A stretch of DNA of 64,000 nt, taken from the NCBI GenBank assembly GCA_019054805.1, contig JAHQIY010000006.1, positions 186,001 to 250,000 on the forward strand. Direction: 5' to 3'. Positions 1-11,873 of the stretch are shown here, piece after piece. A program made the translations under genes and the position numbers. Position 1 is the stretch's first letter, and each line of letters starts with the position of its first letter. Under the pieces are notes generated by a model, which worked only from the letters and a program-made list of their open reading frames with translations, was not told the origin of the DNA and did not search any database. The stretch is from Brachionus manjavacas. Its lineage: Eukaryota; Rotifera; Eurotatoria; Ploima; Brachionidae.

Positions 1-146
1 TAATTATCAAAATTAAAAAATTAACATTTCAAAATATATATTTTATTTACAATTCTTTTAATTACCATTTATTTCAACCTATTTCACTTAAGTTTTCTTT
101 TATGAATTTTTTTTTTTTTTTTTTGTTTTTTTTTTTTATATTCATT

Positions 147-196
147 CTGAAGAATCGTAAGCTTTGTACAGAAAACAAATAAATAAATAAAATCAT
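147..196 (+). repeat. LINE 3' end remnant with AAAT tail
   Basis: The stretch ends in GTACAGAAAACAAATAAATA and closely resembles the reverse complement of 9835-9890, the 3' end of the minus-strand LINE at 9.8-11 kb. A diverged third copy is at 3122-3175. It is read as the 3' UTR plus tetranucleotide tail of a dead LINE insertion. Confidence 0.5.
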
Positions 197-312
197 TGTT
201 GAGTTAATTAACGTTGAAGTTCTCTTTCGTCAATTATATCACGTCCAATTAAACGCAGTCAAAAAAATACAAGTTGAAAGTATACACATCCAAACTTTGT
301 TTGCAAAAAACT

Positions 313-468
313 AAATTTATTTATTTATTGAATTGAATTAACCTCCTTTAAGGAGAAGTAAGAAGATAAAAAATAAAAAATAGAGAAAAAATAAAAATAA
401 AATTTTTTGTCATTTTGTGTTTTTTTTTTAAATGAAAAAATTTTTACCTAAAAATTGAAATAAAAAAG
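313..468 (-). repeat. Dispersed retroposon 3' end, copy A
   Basis: It contains GAATTGAATTAACCTCCTTT followed by AAGGAGAAGTAA, also found at 39959-39994 inside the pogo-like element. The order (TTTA)n, conserved core, then a T-rich part ending in CCTAAAAATTGAAATAA is shared by both copies. The (TTTA)n at the left end reads as an (AAAT)n tail on the minus strand, so this is probably the 3' end of a non-LTR element inserted in minus orientation. Confidence 0.5.
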
Positions 469-1375
469 GAACGTTAGTTCGAAAAAAAAAAAAGGCATGA
501 AAGTTAGAAAGCAAGAAAACCTACCAAAATTCAAAGAACCAAATGCATTAGAAAATCATTGAAATCAAAATGCAGTACACAGACTAAATTTGGGTGGTAC
601 AAAGTTTGTATTAGCTGATACATTTTGCAGAACACTTTTTAGACTCATAGCAAAAAATTTATTTCATTTTAAAATTTTAGCTTTTTTACAAATTCAAAAT
701 GCCGAAACTAATCCATTTTTTCTTTCCTAATATTTGTCAATTTTTTTTTCTGCTTAACAATTTTCAATAAACTCTAAAGTAAAAAAATCCCAATTAAGTT
801 TTTTCAATAAAAAATCAAACAGAATAAAATTCAAAATATTTCTTTAGACAGGTTTACCGTATTCTCTCGTTCGATTATGCTGCATCACAAGCTAAAACAC
901 GCTTTTGGACCATGCATCAAAGGAAATCTCGCCCATGCTAAAATATTTTTGATTAAGAACGCATGATTTAATAGCATTATCACGGGTTTAGGTCCGAATC
1001 AAAATCTGAAATTTCTAATTAATGCGCTATCAAGACTTGGTTTCAAAAAGTAAAAAATATTGACAAGATTTTTTTTCTATTCTACATTTTCCATAAATTT
1101 TCAAGTATAAATAGCTAAAAAAAGATTTGCCTCTTTTTATAAAAATCAGAGAGGATAATATTCTAAATATCTCTTTTAATAAAATCTAATCATTTGACAG
1201 TTATTCTGGTTATCTTTCTTAAAAATGGAATTGTCTTTAATGCACTTTTGTATTTTTTGTCCAATTTTTTGGAATATATTTAAACAGAATTTTCGAAAAG
1301 ATTTTTTTGAATTTTTAAATAAAATTCAATTTAATTTAAATGTTTTGTTTGATTTTGTTCTTTAATTTTTAAATA

Positions 1376-2454
1376 CAGTGGTGTTACAGATTTAGTAATT
1401 TAAGATAATTAACGTATAAAAAAGTAAATTTACCTTAGAAAAAAAACGTAAATTTCGAACATTTTACGCAAATTTATGTTAGAAAAAAATGTCCAAAAAA
1501 TTGAAATAATTTGGCACTTTTAAAAAAAATGAATTTTTTTTATTCTTCAATATTTATTTTCAAAATTATCTTAAAAAAAAATTTACCATAATTTACGTAA
1601 ATTTTGGTAAAATGTAATTAATTTAATTTTAAAAAATAGTAAAAAATGGTAAAAAATGGTTAATTAAAATTTTTAAATAAATTGAATAAAATTTTTTATC
1701 TACATTTTATCACGTTAATAAAAAATATCTTAAATAGTTTTAACTCTTTTTAATTATTTGACCAACCTCTTTGATTTTCTATTAATTTTATTATTATCTA
1801 GATTTTAATTTAAAATAATTATAATTTTATTTTATATTTTCAATTTTAACCTTTTTTAAATGTTTAATGTAATTTTGAAATTTTTCAATTTTTTACCATT
1901 TTTTCCTAAATTTTTATGCTAAATTATGCTAAATTTTTTTTTACATATTTTTTTTATTTAAAAAATAGTAAAAAATGGTAAAAAATTGAAAAATTTCAGA
2001 TAATAATAATAATAAAATTAATAGAAAATCAAAAAGGTTGGTCAAATAATTGAAAAGAGTTAAAACTATTTAAGATATTTTTTATTAACGTGATAAAATG
2101 TAGATAAAAAATTTTATTCAATTTATTTAAAAATTTTAATTAACCATTTTTTACCATTTTTTACTATTTTTTAAAATTAAATTAATTACATTTTACCAAA
2201 ATTTACGTAAATTATGGTAAATTTTTTTTTAAGATAATTTTGAAAATAAATATTGAAGAATAAAAAAAATTCATTTTTTTTAAAAGTGCCAAATTATTTC
2301 AATTTTTTGGACATTTTTTTTTAACATAAATTTGCGTAAAATGTTCGAAATTCATCAAATTTTACGTAAAATCTCGTAAATTTACAATTTTTTGCGAAAA
2401 ATTTATTATTTTTTACGTTAATTATCTTAAATTACTAAATCTGGAACACCACTG
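1376..2454. mobile_element. 1.08 kb foldback element with Tc1/mariner-type ends
   Basis: The left end starts CAGTGGTGTTACAGATTTAG and the right end is its reverse complement with small changes (CTAAATCTGGAACACCACTG). A TA dinucleotide lies directly outside each end (1374-1375, 2455-2456), as expected for Tc1/mariner target duplication. Almost the whole element is palindromic: about 1376-1800 pairs with about 1998-2454, and an inner block near 1877-1905 pairs with 1970-1998. The left arm carries about 75 bp near 1800-1875 that the right arm lacks. There is no open reading frame, so it is non-autonomous. Related ends occur at 15580, 15758 and 17655-17955. Confidence 0.8.
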
Positions 2455-2456
2455 TA

Positions 2457-3239
2457 AGAAAATAAAGTATAAATCAATGAATCTAATCATTTATTTTTAA
2501 CTAAAATTTGCAACAACAATTCTTGTTTATTTATTTTACCTAAAAATTAGCATTTCATATTTTGTTTGAAATTTTGGAAAAAAAAATTTGATGTAGTGTT
2601 TTAAATTCAAGAACTTGGGTTTTTTGAGCACAATTCTTCACCATTTTTTCTTAAAAAATTTAAATCATTAAATGCTCTGTGAAAAAAAATTCGAATCAGG
2701 TTGTAAACTGGTAATAAAATTGAATTGAAATTGAAAATTGAAAATTTCAATGTTTACTTATTTTGTATATTGATTTTTAGATAAAAAAATAAAAAATTAA
2801 TCAAATCACTTATTAAATAAAGTAAAGATTATATCTTTTTCTTTTTAATTTGCAACATTAATCTTTCTTTATCTTACATGAATATATTGAATTCTTATTT
2901 TGTTAGAAAATTTAAAGAAACAGTTTGATTTAGTCGTTTTAATTGAAAAATTTTAATAATTTTTACATAGACTTAATTTATTCCTCAAAAATTCAAAATT
3001 AATACTTAACTCTTTGAAAGATAATAAAAGTAAAAATAAATTTTTTTTTATTTTTGTTATCTATTTCCTTTCTTATTTTTTTTTCTTTGTATTTAACTTT
3101 AATTTTATTTTTATTATTTTTTAATCTAAAGGAGATATAGCTCGGTACAGATATACAAAATAAATGATAAGACTAAATTAAATTAAAATTCAAATTATAA
3201 AACTTGAGTGAAACTTAATAGATCATAAGTATGATTTAT
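2457..3239. other. AT-rich gene-free stretch
   Basis: Nothing coding is seen. The only recognisable feature is a LINE-tail-like piece at 3122-3175. Confidence 0.5.
3122..3175 (+). repeat. LINE 3' end remnant
   Basis: The segment TCTAAAGGAG...GCTCGGTACAGA, followed by an A/T tail, matches the same LINE 3' end family as 147-196 (plus) and 9835-9890 (minus). Confidence 0.45.
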
Positions 3240-3640
3240 TTTGAATTATACTTTCCACTTTCTGGGAATGAGTTAAGCAAGTGGAAGCCTAGGTTTTCTT
3301 GGAGCAGAATGAGACGGGACAACTAGGAATAAGGATACTATTACCTTCGTTAGGGATCTGACTGAATCCTTATTGTTCTCTGACCCTAAAGGCGGATCCC
3401 TAATGAGAGTGAACCTAAATTATTACTTGGGGTTTGTGGGAAAAGTGGGGCCTTTAATTAACACTTTCCTCAAGATGACAGTAAACACTAGAAGGGATTA
3501 CTGGTGGTACATGAGCCTGTTCTTGAGCTTGACAGGCTTAAATTTAGGAGCACCCCCAAAGTCCAACATGTCTGGTTTACAGATGCCAGTGAGTATCAGC
3601 TTGGGGCAGAATTAGAGAAATTATTTTTTAAAAAAAAATA
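3240..3640 (+). pseudogene. Decayed retroelement RNase H-like fragment
   Basis: This 400 bp island has clearly higher complexity than its flanks. One frame reads WWYMSLFLSLTGLNLGAPP; after a frame change the next reads VWFTDASEYQLGAELEK. The order W-W, a hydrophobic stretch, a proline-containing spacer and then TDAS-x3-LGAEL resembles the RNase H domain of reverse-transcribing elements, where the Asp of TDAS is the first metal ligand. DIRS- or Ty3-type elements are candidates. It is broken by frameshifts and has no neighbouring reverse transcriptase. The family is inferred from a short motif only. Confidence 0.35.
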
Positions 3641-4224
3641 ATTTAAAGTCTGGATTTAAGTTTAAAAATTTTTATTTATTAATTACAAAAAATTAGCTAA
3701 AAAATACGACAAGTCATTATTGAATAAATAAAAGAGATAAATACCTAAAAAACACAAGTCAATTGCATTAATAAAAACATTGTTGCATTAAATGGTTTTG
3801 TAAACCAATTCAGCAAAACTGAAAGTTCACAGGAATACACCAGGCTTTACATTTTTACAACATAATATGTAATTAGATATTTTTTATGGATTCCAAATGT
3901 TGGAGAAATTAATTTCAAATTCTAAATTAACCTAAAATTTGATTACGAATAGTCAATTTTGTTGGCAAACATTTCTTTAATTATTTTCCTTAAATTAGAC
4001 TGTTGAATGAAACATTGTTTTTTTTCACTTTTTTAAACTTATAGAAAAATCTTTAGTAAAAAATTCATATTTTTATTAAGAATTTAAATTTTGTATTGGA
4101 ATTTTTTTTTGAAATTTCACAATGCCCTTAAAAAGTAATTAAAAAAAAGAAAATAAAAAAAACATTTTCTTAACTTATGAAAGGTACTGTACAGCTAAAC
4201 TAAAAATCTTCAAGAGAAATGTAA
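3641..4224. other. AT-rich gene-free stretch
   Basis: Nothing supported beyond low-complexity A/T sequence. Confidence 0.4.
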
Positions 4225-4495
4225 TTTTAAGCAAAAAGCTGTGCAGAAAAGCCAGAACTAAATGCAGAACAATTCAGTTCAAATGACTAGGACATCAGAC
4301 ACAATCCCTAGAGCGGCATTGAACACCTTTAGGGAAAAGGATTCGCGAAGATCAAAGATAACTTGGATGAGATCAGTTATAAAAAAGTTGAAAGAGATGA
4401 AATTAACATGGGATCAAGAACCCTCCACGCAGTTTTTAAGAGCACCATTTAGATATTTTATGCTCTCCTCGAAATAAAACCCAGAACAAGAGGGA
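4225..4495 (+). pseudogene. LINE reverse-transcriptase C-terminus, decayed
   Basis: Frame pieces read FKWLGH, a basic GKRIREDQR-like stretch, KITWMRSVIKKLKEMKLTW and a terminal LCSP. This order (WLGH, basic GRP-like region, TW...V...L...W, LCSP) is characteristic of the extreme C-terminus of LINE ORF2 proteins. The segments fall in different frames, so it is a pseudogene. No reverse-transcriptase core lies upstream, as expected for a 5'-truncated insertion. Confidence 0.5.
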
Positions 4496-5117
4496 AGAAA
4501 AAAGAAGTTAGGATACAATTTTCCATTAGGTTTTCATGACTTTCGCTAATATTTAAGTCTTTCTCTGAACCTTTTCCAGAACCTTTTGCAAAATGAGTCA
4601 AAAATTTCCTTTATATGAGTTGTTTCTTCAAAAAAATGTGTCTCGTTTATAAAAAAAAATTCGCCAGTCATTTGTCATTTGTCAAGTTTGCACAAGATTC
4701 AAATTGAAAAAAAAAATATCATAAGAATTTATAAAATGCTTGAAAATTGTGAATATAAAGATTAATATGGTTGTTAGATTTTTGGATTGTTTCTATGATT
4801 TAGACAGCCTCTGATACATATCCTCCTATTTAAATAATTTGTCCTCATTTAAAAAATTACAAAGTCATTTTTTAAATATTACCAGCTTATTCCCAATCTT
4901 CTCAAATGATATATTTGGAATATTTTTGACTTAGATTGATCAAAAGTTATTCTAAAAAAACTGATGAATTAAAAAAATGACTGAATTTTAAAGATTTTGA
5001 GAATTAACAAACAATTGCGTTTTTAAACCATATTTTTCGATAGAAAAAAAAAGCCTCATAAAAATTCACTCAAGTATAGATTATTTTAAGATGAAAAAAA
5101 AATATATATATGTATTT
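4496..5117. other. AT-rich gene-free stretch
   Basis: No feature supported. Confidence 0.4.
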
Positions 5118-5685
5118 TTCTATATTTTTTTTATCTTTTTTGAAGAAATCTGTCTTAAAAAATGCATGTTTACATCTAAATCAAATTTTTCTAAGACTTA
5201 AATTTAAAATTTACAAAATTGTAAATTTTTTGAGATAAATATGATTCTTTTAATTCTCCGGATTTGAACCCTCTGAATTATTATTATTGGAATGCTGTTG
5301 TAAGCAAAATGAATACTTCCTAAATAGAAGAAATAAGAAAAGCGATCGAAAAATAGACAAAAGTGAGAAAAAAAAAGCAGTTAACTCTTTTAATTCAAGA
5401 GTAAGGGCTGTTGAGAATGCTAAAGGATGACTTTGTAATAAAAAAAATCATTGAAAAAATCACAAAATAAAGCTTTTGATTTAAAATTAAATAAGAAAAA
5501 AACAGAACACCAATTTTGATGTCTCTTTAAAAAAACTGAACTGAACACCAACTACGTACTGAAATTTAAATTTTAAATTTAAAAAATATTTTAAATTATT
5601 TTTTAATTTAGAAAAATTTGATTTAGATGTAAACAGGAATTTTGTAGACAAATTTCTTCAAAAAATAAAAAAAAGATAGAAAGAT
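5118..5685 (+). mobile_element. Mariner-like element remnant with inverted arms
   Basis: Arms of about 75 bp at roughly 5118-5194 and 5607-5685 are inverted copies; both contain TTTACATCTAAATCAAATTT or its complement and a GAAGAAAT(C/T)TGTC block. Between them, near 5258-5330, the plus strand reads SPDLNPLNYYYWNAVVSKM. This is the conserved C-terminal motif of mariner transposases (SPDLxPxDY), which contains the third catalytic Asp or its neighbour. The rest of the transposase is missing and an in-frame stop follows soon after, so the copy is internally deleted and dead. Confidence 0.6.
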
Positions 5686-5689
5686 TAAT

Positions 5690-6940
5690 AGTCGCTGTTA
5701 CAGGATTTATATGTTCTTCTTCTTCTTGCTCAATTTTCTATGATTTTTTCAATAAATTTCTTAAAATTAAATAATATTGATGCCGCCTTGGCAAAAAAGT
5801 GATAAATAGGAGAATATTTTTTGATATATAAAAAATTATATTAATTCAAAAAATATTTTATAAAACAAAAAATAAATTAAAATTTTGTTATTTTAATGAA
5901 ATAAAAGCGACTGTTTTTATTTTATAAAACTAATGTTATTAAAGAGATTATTAATAAATAAATAAGTCTAAGGGTCAACTTGAAAATTTATTTTTAAATA
6001 TTTTAGTATTTGATAAAGATGTCAAATTTAAGCTTTTATTGTTACATCCTTTTTTTCTCTTTTCAAGTTAAAACTTAATTTAAATTTTTAAAAATTTAAA
6101 TTTAATTTGTCAAATCTATTTAAATAAGTTTTAATAATTGTTTTATAAATCAAATCACCCAAAAAACTTGCGATAATATGCTGTTAAAATCATATAAAGA
6201 TAATTTTATATAATTAAAGGATTAATTGTTACAAACTAAATTATATAGCAAAAACTAGTAACTTAAATTTTCTAAAAAAAAAAATTTAATAAATAAAAAA
6301 TTATTTATAATTTATTAGAGAATATTAAATGATTATTTATAATTTTCTCAAATGGTTTTTTTTATATTTTCAGCAGAGTTCCCTCCAATTAGCTCAATGA
6401 ACCCAAGACTGATTATTTCACTTTCATAGAATATATATCGGTTAACTTTGTACACAGTCCTGTTAAAAAAATTTTATCTTTATTATTTTATATTTTTTTT
6501 TTTTTTAAATAGCACTAAGAAACTCCGTCTTATTTAAAGAAGTCCACCCGTCAGGAATGATGGTAATAAATCGTGCATATTTCAACTTATCTTCAAATGC
6601 AGATTTTAAAAATTTTCATTTTTTGTGGTAAAAATTCATTCCTAAAAGTCCAAGTTGATGGCATTTATAGATTTCCAAAAACTAAAGTTCTTAGAAATTC
6701 GTTTTCTAATTCTTTGAGACTTGAGTTTGATGAAATTACATATTTGACCGATTTTCTCATTCTCAACACAATTATTAACCTTAATTTTTATTATTTAAAA
6801 AATATGAAACATTATCCCTTAATCTACATACTTTACAAGAAAATTTAATTTTATTTTCAGGCTTCTTTTTAAATGTAGTTTTACACCTGAAAAAATGTAA
6901 AACAGCATTGTAATTCTTTCGTTTTTTTCCAAATTTTTTT
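5690..6940. other. AT-rich stretch, no supported gene
   Basis: A somewhat less A/T-rich block at about 6510-6760 gives open frames of up to about 90 codons, but no motif or splice structure that I can defend. The rest is low complexity. Confidence 0.35.
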
Positions 6941-6944
6941 TCTC

Positions 6945-7375
6945 TTAGCTCTCTTTCTCTATTAATTCATCAATATTAAATTCCTCTTGATTTACAGCAC
7001 TATCTTCTTCTTCTTCTCTGCTAATTTCGCTGGAAGTACTTGATGATCTGCCGGAAAAAAACACCTATTTGGTCAACTGAATTATTATCTTCATGACTCG
7101 TATCACTATTTTCGTTAATTTGATCATCTGAGTTTTCAAAAGTTGTTTCATCGACATTGCAGGTTCTTTTTTCCACTTCTGAATTTTCAAATCTTTTCCT
7201 CGAACTATTATTTCCTCGTTGGACACTTTCTTCTTCTTCGACATTTTACCAGTATCTAGTGTTTTTACAAATAAATAACATCTTTGAGTTGATTGTTGAC
7301 TTTGTAAGAGATCGTGTTATTCGCCCACTATCACCTCTTCTTTCCAACTCCTCAGGTTCAACAATTTGACTGAGT
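6945..7375 (-). pseudogene. Acidic, Ser-rich coding remnant
   Basis: On the minus strand, from high to low coordinate, the frames read RLSQIVEPEELERRGDSGRI, then (after an in-frame stop) NVEEEESVQRGNN and an Asp/Glu/Asn/Ser-rich stretch, then (after a frame change) SSTSSEISREEEEDS and ELIEKES stop. The composition is that of a disordered acidic protein tail, as seen in transposase N-termini or chromatin proteins. The family is not recognised. Frame changes suggest decay, though an unrecognised short intron is possible. Confidence 0.25.
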
Positions 7376-9519
7376 CGGTTTTTTGTCTTTTTAGATTTGA
7401 CATTTAAAGGTATTTTCGTGTAAAATTATTTTTTAAATTTTTATTAATCTTATTAACAATTATAAGTACTTAATTTAATGCAAATCTAAATTTAACTTCA
7501 CTCTAAACAAAAAGCTTCAAAATAAAACCTTAATTCATTATTTTTACTTGATAAAATTTAATTTTAAGGGAAAGTTTCAAAATATTTTTTTGTAAAACTG
7601 GTTGCGTAACCAAATTTTTAGTGTTTTCAGGTATATAGGTAAGGTGAACTATACCCAACCCATATCCAAAACCCAGGAAATTTTAGGTTCAAAGTACTGC
7701 TGACGAAAATATATGCCATTATTTAAGAGATAAGCTATTCATGATGAAATCAATAATGATAATTGAGAAATTTTTTTTCCAGTAGTTCTTAAATAGTGGT
7801 AGAAAAGGAAACTCATTCCAGAGATAATAGAAAAAAAGAAGCTTATCAGAAATGAAAATAATTCAAAATACAATATAGTTGTCAATAAGTTTATTTGTCA
7901 CTTATTAATTATTTTTGTTCTGAGATTAATTGATTTTTATTTTGTTCTGTGAAAATATTAATTTTATTTTTTTTCAATCGATTTTGTTTTTGTTTCATTT
8001 TTGTTGTTCTAACAGTAAATTTTAGTCTATATTTAATTTATAATTTAAAGTTGAAATTTTTTTCACTTAGCTCTTCCTACTTATCGAAATATCTATTATG
8101 TCATCAGCAAATAGCTATAGTAACTTTTTGTCGAGTTTGTCATTTTTTTTTCAAATTCTGAAAAAATTAAATAATTAAAATCTAAAGGCATTCGGCTAAT
8201 GGAGTTAATCAAAATAGAATTGATCAGACACTGAAATTATTATTATTATTAAAATCCGCTTGTCTTGGTGATGTTAGAAAAAATTGAAAATAAAAAAATA
8301 AAAAGATTTTTCGATGATATTTACCAAGTAATTTTTTTTTAGTTATTGATAGCTAACCACGATTCACTTTATTCCTTAATCAATCGTTTGACAAATCGAA
8401 TGCTTTTTTATTTATTAGTTTATCTGTATATAAAAATAATAAAGCTCCTTCAGATTAAACAAAAAAGTCTATATGATTTTTAGGAAATTATTCAATGACT
8501 CGAAGAGATTTTTTAAGCAATTAATGATTAATAATTTTTTTCAAATAGTGTGATAATCAAATCTAATGATCGGGTTGATCAGTGAACATTTGATAACAAA
8601 CTAGACATGACCTCAAAAATTTAAAAGGTATGAAATTTCCTTTTTTTCAGACACCATCTTTTTAGGCATGAAATATTTTTCTTGAAATAAAAAACTTCTA
8701 CTTTGAAATTTAATATTGAGTAAATTTGAATTTTTCATTATTGAACTAATCTTGAATCAAAAATTTTAAATTCATGATATTAGAATTTCAACATTCTCAA
8801 TTTATTCAAGTTGAACAAAATTTTATGAAGCTTAAGTCAAAATCAATTTTTATTCATATTCGAGGCTTTGAGGCATTGTAAATATTAGAAAATTTTTTCT
8901 AAAACCTAAAATTGGTTCTGATTTTATAAGTTTTTTTGCTAGTTCTATTTTATGTTAAACATGAAACGAAAATTAGAAAAATGACAAAAATAATATCTTT
9001 TATTTACTTGTTAGACTAAAAACTTGAAAATAAAAAAAAACTAACATCAGAAATTTCCAAAATAACATGAAAAAAATCAGTATCAATTAAACACCAAGTG
9101 TTTCTTAAATCAACTAAGGTCCATCTAAAAAACTTGGTCCTAAATGCGTCCTTTTACACAAACATATTCAAAAAAATGTGAGTGGGTCCTCGAAGAATTG
9201 GATTGACAGAACAATAACTCTGTTCGTTATTTTTGGTAAACGAATTGTAATATCTGGAAAGTTCTTTTACTCTGTCCAGTCAGAATTCTCAAGTTCTATT
9301 CTAGACTCGAGGGTTTCGGATCAAAACAATAAGGTTTTTTAAATAACTTTATTGGGACACAAGGTCCAAATGCCAAAACCATAAACAATAAAACAAAAAA
9401 GTAATAAACTAAAAAACAATATACTAAACTAAATGATAACTTGAAATAAACTTGAAAAACATGTTAATAAAAAACAAAAACAATGTTTTCATCAAAACTG
9501 GCTTGTTTTTTTCTTGGGC
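7376..9519. other. Long gene-free stretch
   Basis: Low-complexity A/T sequence. The only recognisable piece is a LINE 3' tail in minus orientation near 8406-8458 (AAAGCTCCTTCAGATTAAA, shared with 9880-9895). Confidence 0.4.
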
Positions 9520-9780
9520 GTCTACAGAATGTTGGACACACGTTTACCAAAAATTGTCCTTTTCGGTGATATTGTAACTAGAACGGGTTGAAGAGGAAGA
9601 CCAGAATGAGAGTTGACGGATTGCTTAAAAGAGAATTGTGAGAGAGCTGGAATTGCATGGACTAAATGGGTGCATGAATCGAAGAATCGTGAGACATGGC
9701 AAATCACAACCTCTTACCTAGCCTAAAATAGATGAGGATAAAGGACCCCTTATTATTATTATTTTTATTTTTATTATTGA
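9520..9780 (+). pseudogene. LINE ORF2 C-terminus with TTA-rich tail
   Basis: The plus strand reads RMLDTRLPKIVLFGDI, then RGRPE, DCLKENCERAGIAWTKWVHE and ETWQ. This is the usual ending of a LINE ORF2 protein (RLPKxVLFG, GRP, D-L-K-x2-C-E-R-A-G-I). Two stop codons interrupt it. A run of TTATTATTATTATT follows at about 9750-9780 as the likely 3' microsatellite tail. It is 5'-truncated and dead. The same C-terminal arrangement, in better condition, is seen at 18907-20157. Confidence 0.55.
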
Positions 9781-9834
9781 GCATCTTCATAAAAATTATT
9801 TTGTGTTTACGTTGACTTATCCTTAGATTATTTA

Positions 9835-11076
9835 TTTTTATTTATTTATTTATTTGTTTTCTGTACCGAGCAAAAGCTCCTTCAGATTAAAAAAAAAAAT
9901 CAAAATAAAATAAAGTTAAATAAGATAGAATAAAAATTTAAGAAAATAAAACGTAATAAAATGGTTTAAAATAGAGGAAAATTAATGAAATTGAACTAGA
10001 GAGTTAAAGGATACCAATGACAATCAATTTTTTTAAAATTGATTGTTCAGGGAAAAAAGAAAAAATTGTAAGGTAGCAATTACACAATGGAGTTGGGTAT
10101 TCAATAAATCTTGATTCGAAACCTTCTTTGTATTCCTCCACCAGTCTAACAACCAATGGAATAGAATGACTCAGTCCTGTCCCAACATATCTGTCACTCA
10201 ACTCACAAAGCCGATTTGAGACTGTTAGTAATTTAAGTTTATTAAAAGCCTCATGATGGAAGGAGTATGTTTGATTTCGTCTACCAGTACATTAAAGTTT
10301 AACTTAGAATCAAATTTAATACCAAGAAACTTGATTTCTTTTTGGCTCACTATTCTGTTTCCATAAATTTTTAAGTTTAGATTATCACTCTCTTTTTTGT
10401 ACCTAGAGAAGACTACTGAACACGACTTTTCAACTGATATCTTCATTTTCCATTTAATAAGCCATTGTTCTAGTTCGTTGGTGTATTTATTTATCTTATT
10501 TTCAAGGTTCCTTTTTTTGTTATAAATGAAGAATGTAACTAGATCATCTGCGAAAATCAGAGAGTATTCATTATTTGTTTTATTTCTTTTGGGGATGTCA
10601 TTAATATAAATACTAAATAAAAGGGGACTAATTACTGAGCCTTGAGGAACACCTGCAGTTATTTGATATTCTTCGCTTAGGTGATCATTCACATTTACAT
10701 TGAATCTCCTAGAATCTAAAAAGGACCTAATCCAGTTAGTCAAGTAATGAGGTGGATTCATTTTAATCAATTTAAAAAGTAGACCTTCATGCCAAACCCT
10801 ATCAAAGGCTTTAGAAATATCAAAAAACAGGCCGCAAACTCTTTTTTTTCTATTAAATGATTCCACAATTTTTTGAATTAAAAAGAAAAGATTATCTGAT
10901 GTTCGCCGGTGTTTTCTAAATCCAGACTGCTCCTTGATAAGAAGTGAATTTTGTTCCAAAAAATTGTATAATCTTGAGTATACTATTCTTTCCAGTAACT
11001 TTCCTAGACAACTCGTTATGCTAATTGGTCTATAATTTAAAGGGTCTTTTACAGTAGAGGCCTTTTTTGGAATCAT
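9835..11076 (-). mobile_element. LINE (Jockey/CR1-like) with reverse transcriptase, one frameshift
   Basis: A 283-codon open frame (11076-10225) is a reverse transcriptase core. It has a YRPIS motif near residue 15, LFFDISKAFDRVWH with the first catalytic Asp near residue 88, AGVPQGSVISPLLF, the FADD active-site box near 175, and the FLGIKFD thumb motif. The frame then shifts by one near 10245-10255. The other frame continues as FNKLKLLTVSNRLCELSDRY and goes on through the 10201-10004 ORF, rich in VRLVEEYKEGFESRF. The 3' end is followed by (TTTA)n near 9840, an (AAAT)n tail on the coding strand. There is no endonuclease or ORF1 upstream, so the copy is 5'-truncated. Apart from the one shift the RT looks intact, which suggests a fairly recent insertion. 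Confidence 0.85.
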
Positions 11077-11873
11077 AGTAATGTTTGTTTAGAAAGCACT
11101 ATTCTATTTTTAAGTTAATTTTTTTTTGAATGAAAATGGTCATTAATTTTTGGTTTTACTGTACTAGTTTGATGACTCCACTACCAAATTGACACTTAAT
11201 CATTGGATTCAATTTAAATCCAACTTTGAAAAATAATTCCTTATTTGTTGTAAAACAATGAGGAACTTTCAACCATTAATATTCAAAAATTTGGCAAATA
11301 ATCTTTTGGTACTTTTGTTCAATATTAGTCAGTAATTTTTTAATTTTTATTGTTATTTACCTTTTCTTTTAAAATTATATTTTTATTTTTATTTTGTTTT
11401 TTAACTTTTTAAATTAACTTATTTTAATAAAAATTAAAAATGCTAATTCTATAAAAAAAATTATGTCAATATATAGTTAACAGCTATATTTTGATTGAAT
11501 TTATTTTAATTTGAAGAAAATTAATCAAGGAAAAAAAGTATTCTTTTTGAATAATTTTGACCGAGTCCTGTTTATATCTTTATTTTAAAATGAATTAGCT
11601 TAACTTACTCTCAAATAAAAAATATTTTGTCATTTCACTTATTTCTGGCTAAAATCTAAATATTTTCATGTAAAATTATCTTCTTAAATCTTTATAACAA
11701 TGTTTTTTTAAAAGAAAACCCTTTTTTTATTCCCTGAAAATATTATTTCGAAATAAAATTAATAAAAATCAATCACCAATTTAATAAAGAAAATTTTTTA
11801 AAAGTGTTTTATTGTTTTAAGTCAAAATCTAAAGCGAAAATAATAATATAAAAGTATTAGTTGGTAGAAATTT
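11077..11873. other. Intergenic A/T sequence downstream of FAXC
   Basis: No gene seen. On the minus strand an AATAAA lies at about 11808-11813, some 60 bp after the FAXC stop codon, and may be its polyadenylation signal. Confidence 0.4.

Larger units (their letters stand above)
1..1373. other. AT-rich gene-free stretch
   Basis: No coding region can be supported here. It is low-complexity A/T sequence with two retroelement tails (listed separately) and a block of more normal composition at about 845-1040 that I do not recognise. Confidence 0.5.

Noticed and set aside
6573..6848. 91-codon plus-strand frame
   Set aside because: The second half is Leu/Ile/Tyr-rich as expected from A/T-rich noise; no domain recognised.
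9522..9707. 61-codon minus-strand frame
   Set aside because: The meaningful reading is the LINE C-terminus on the plus strand.
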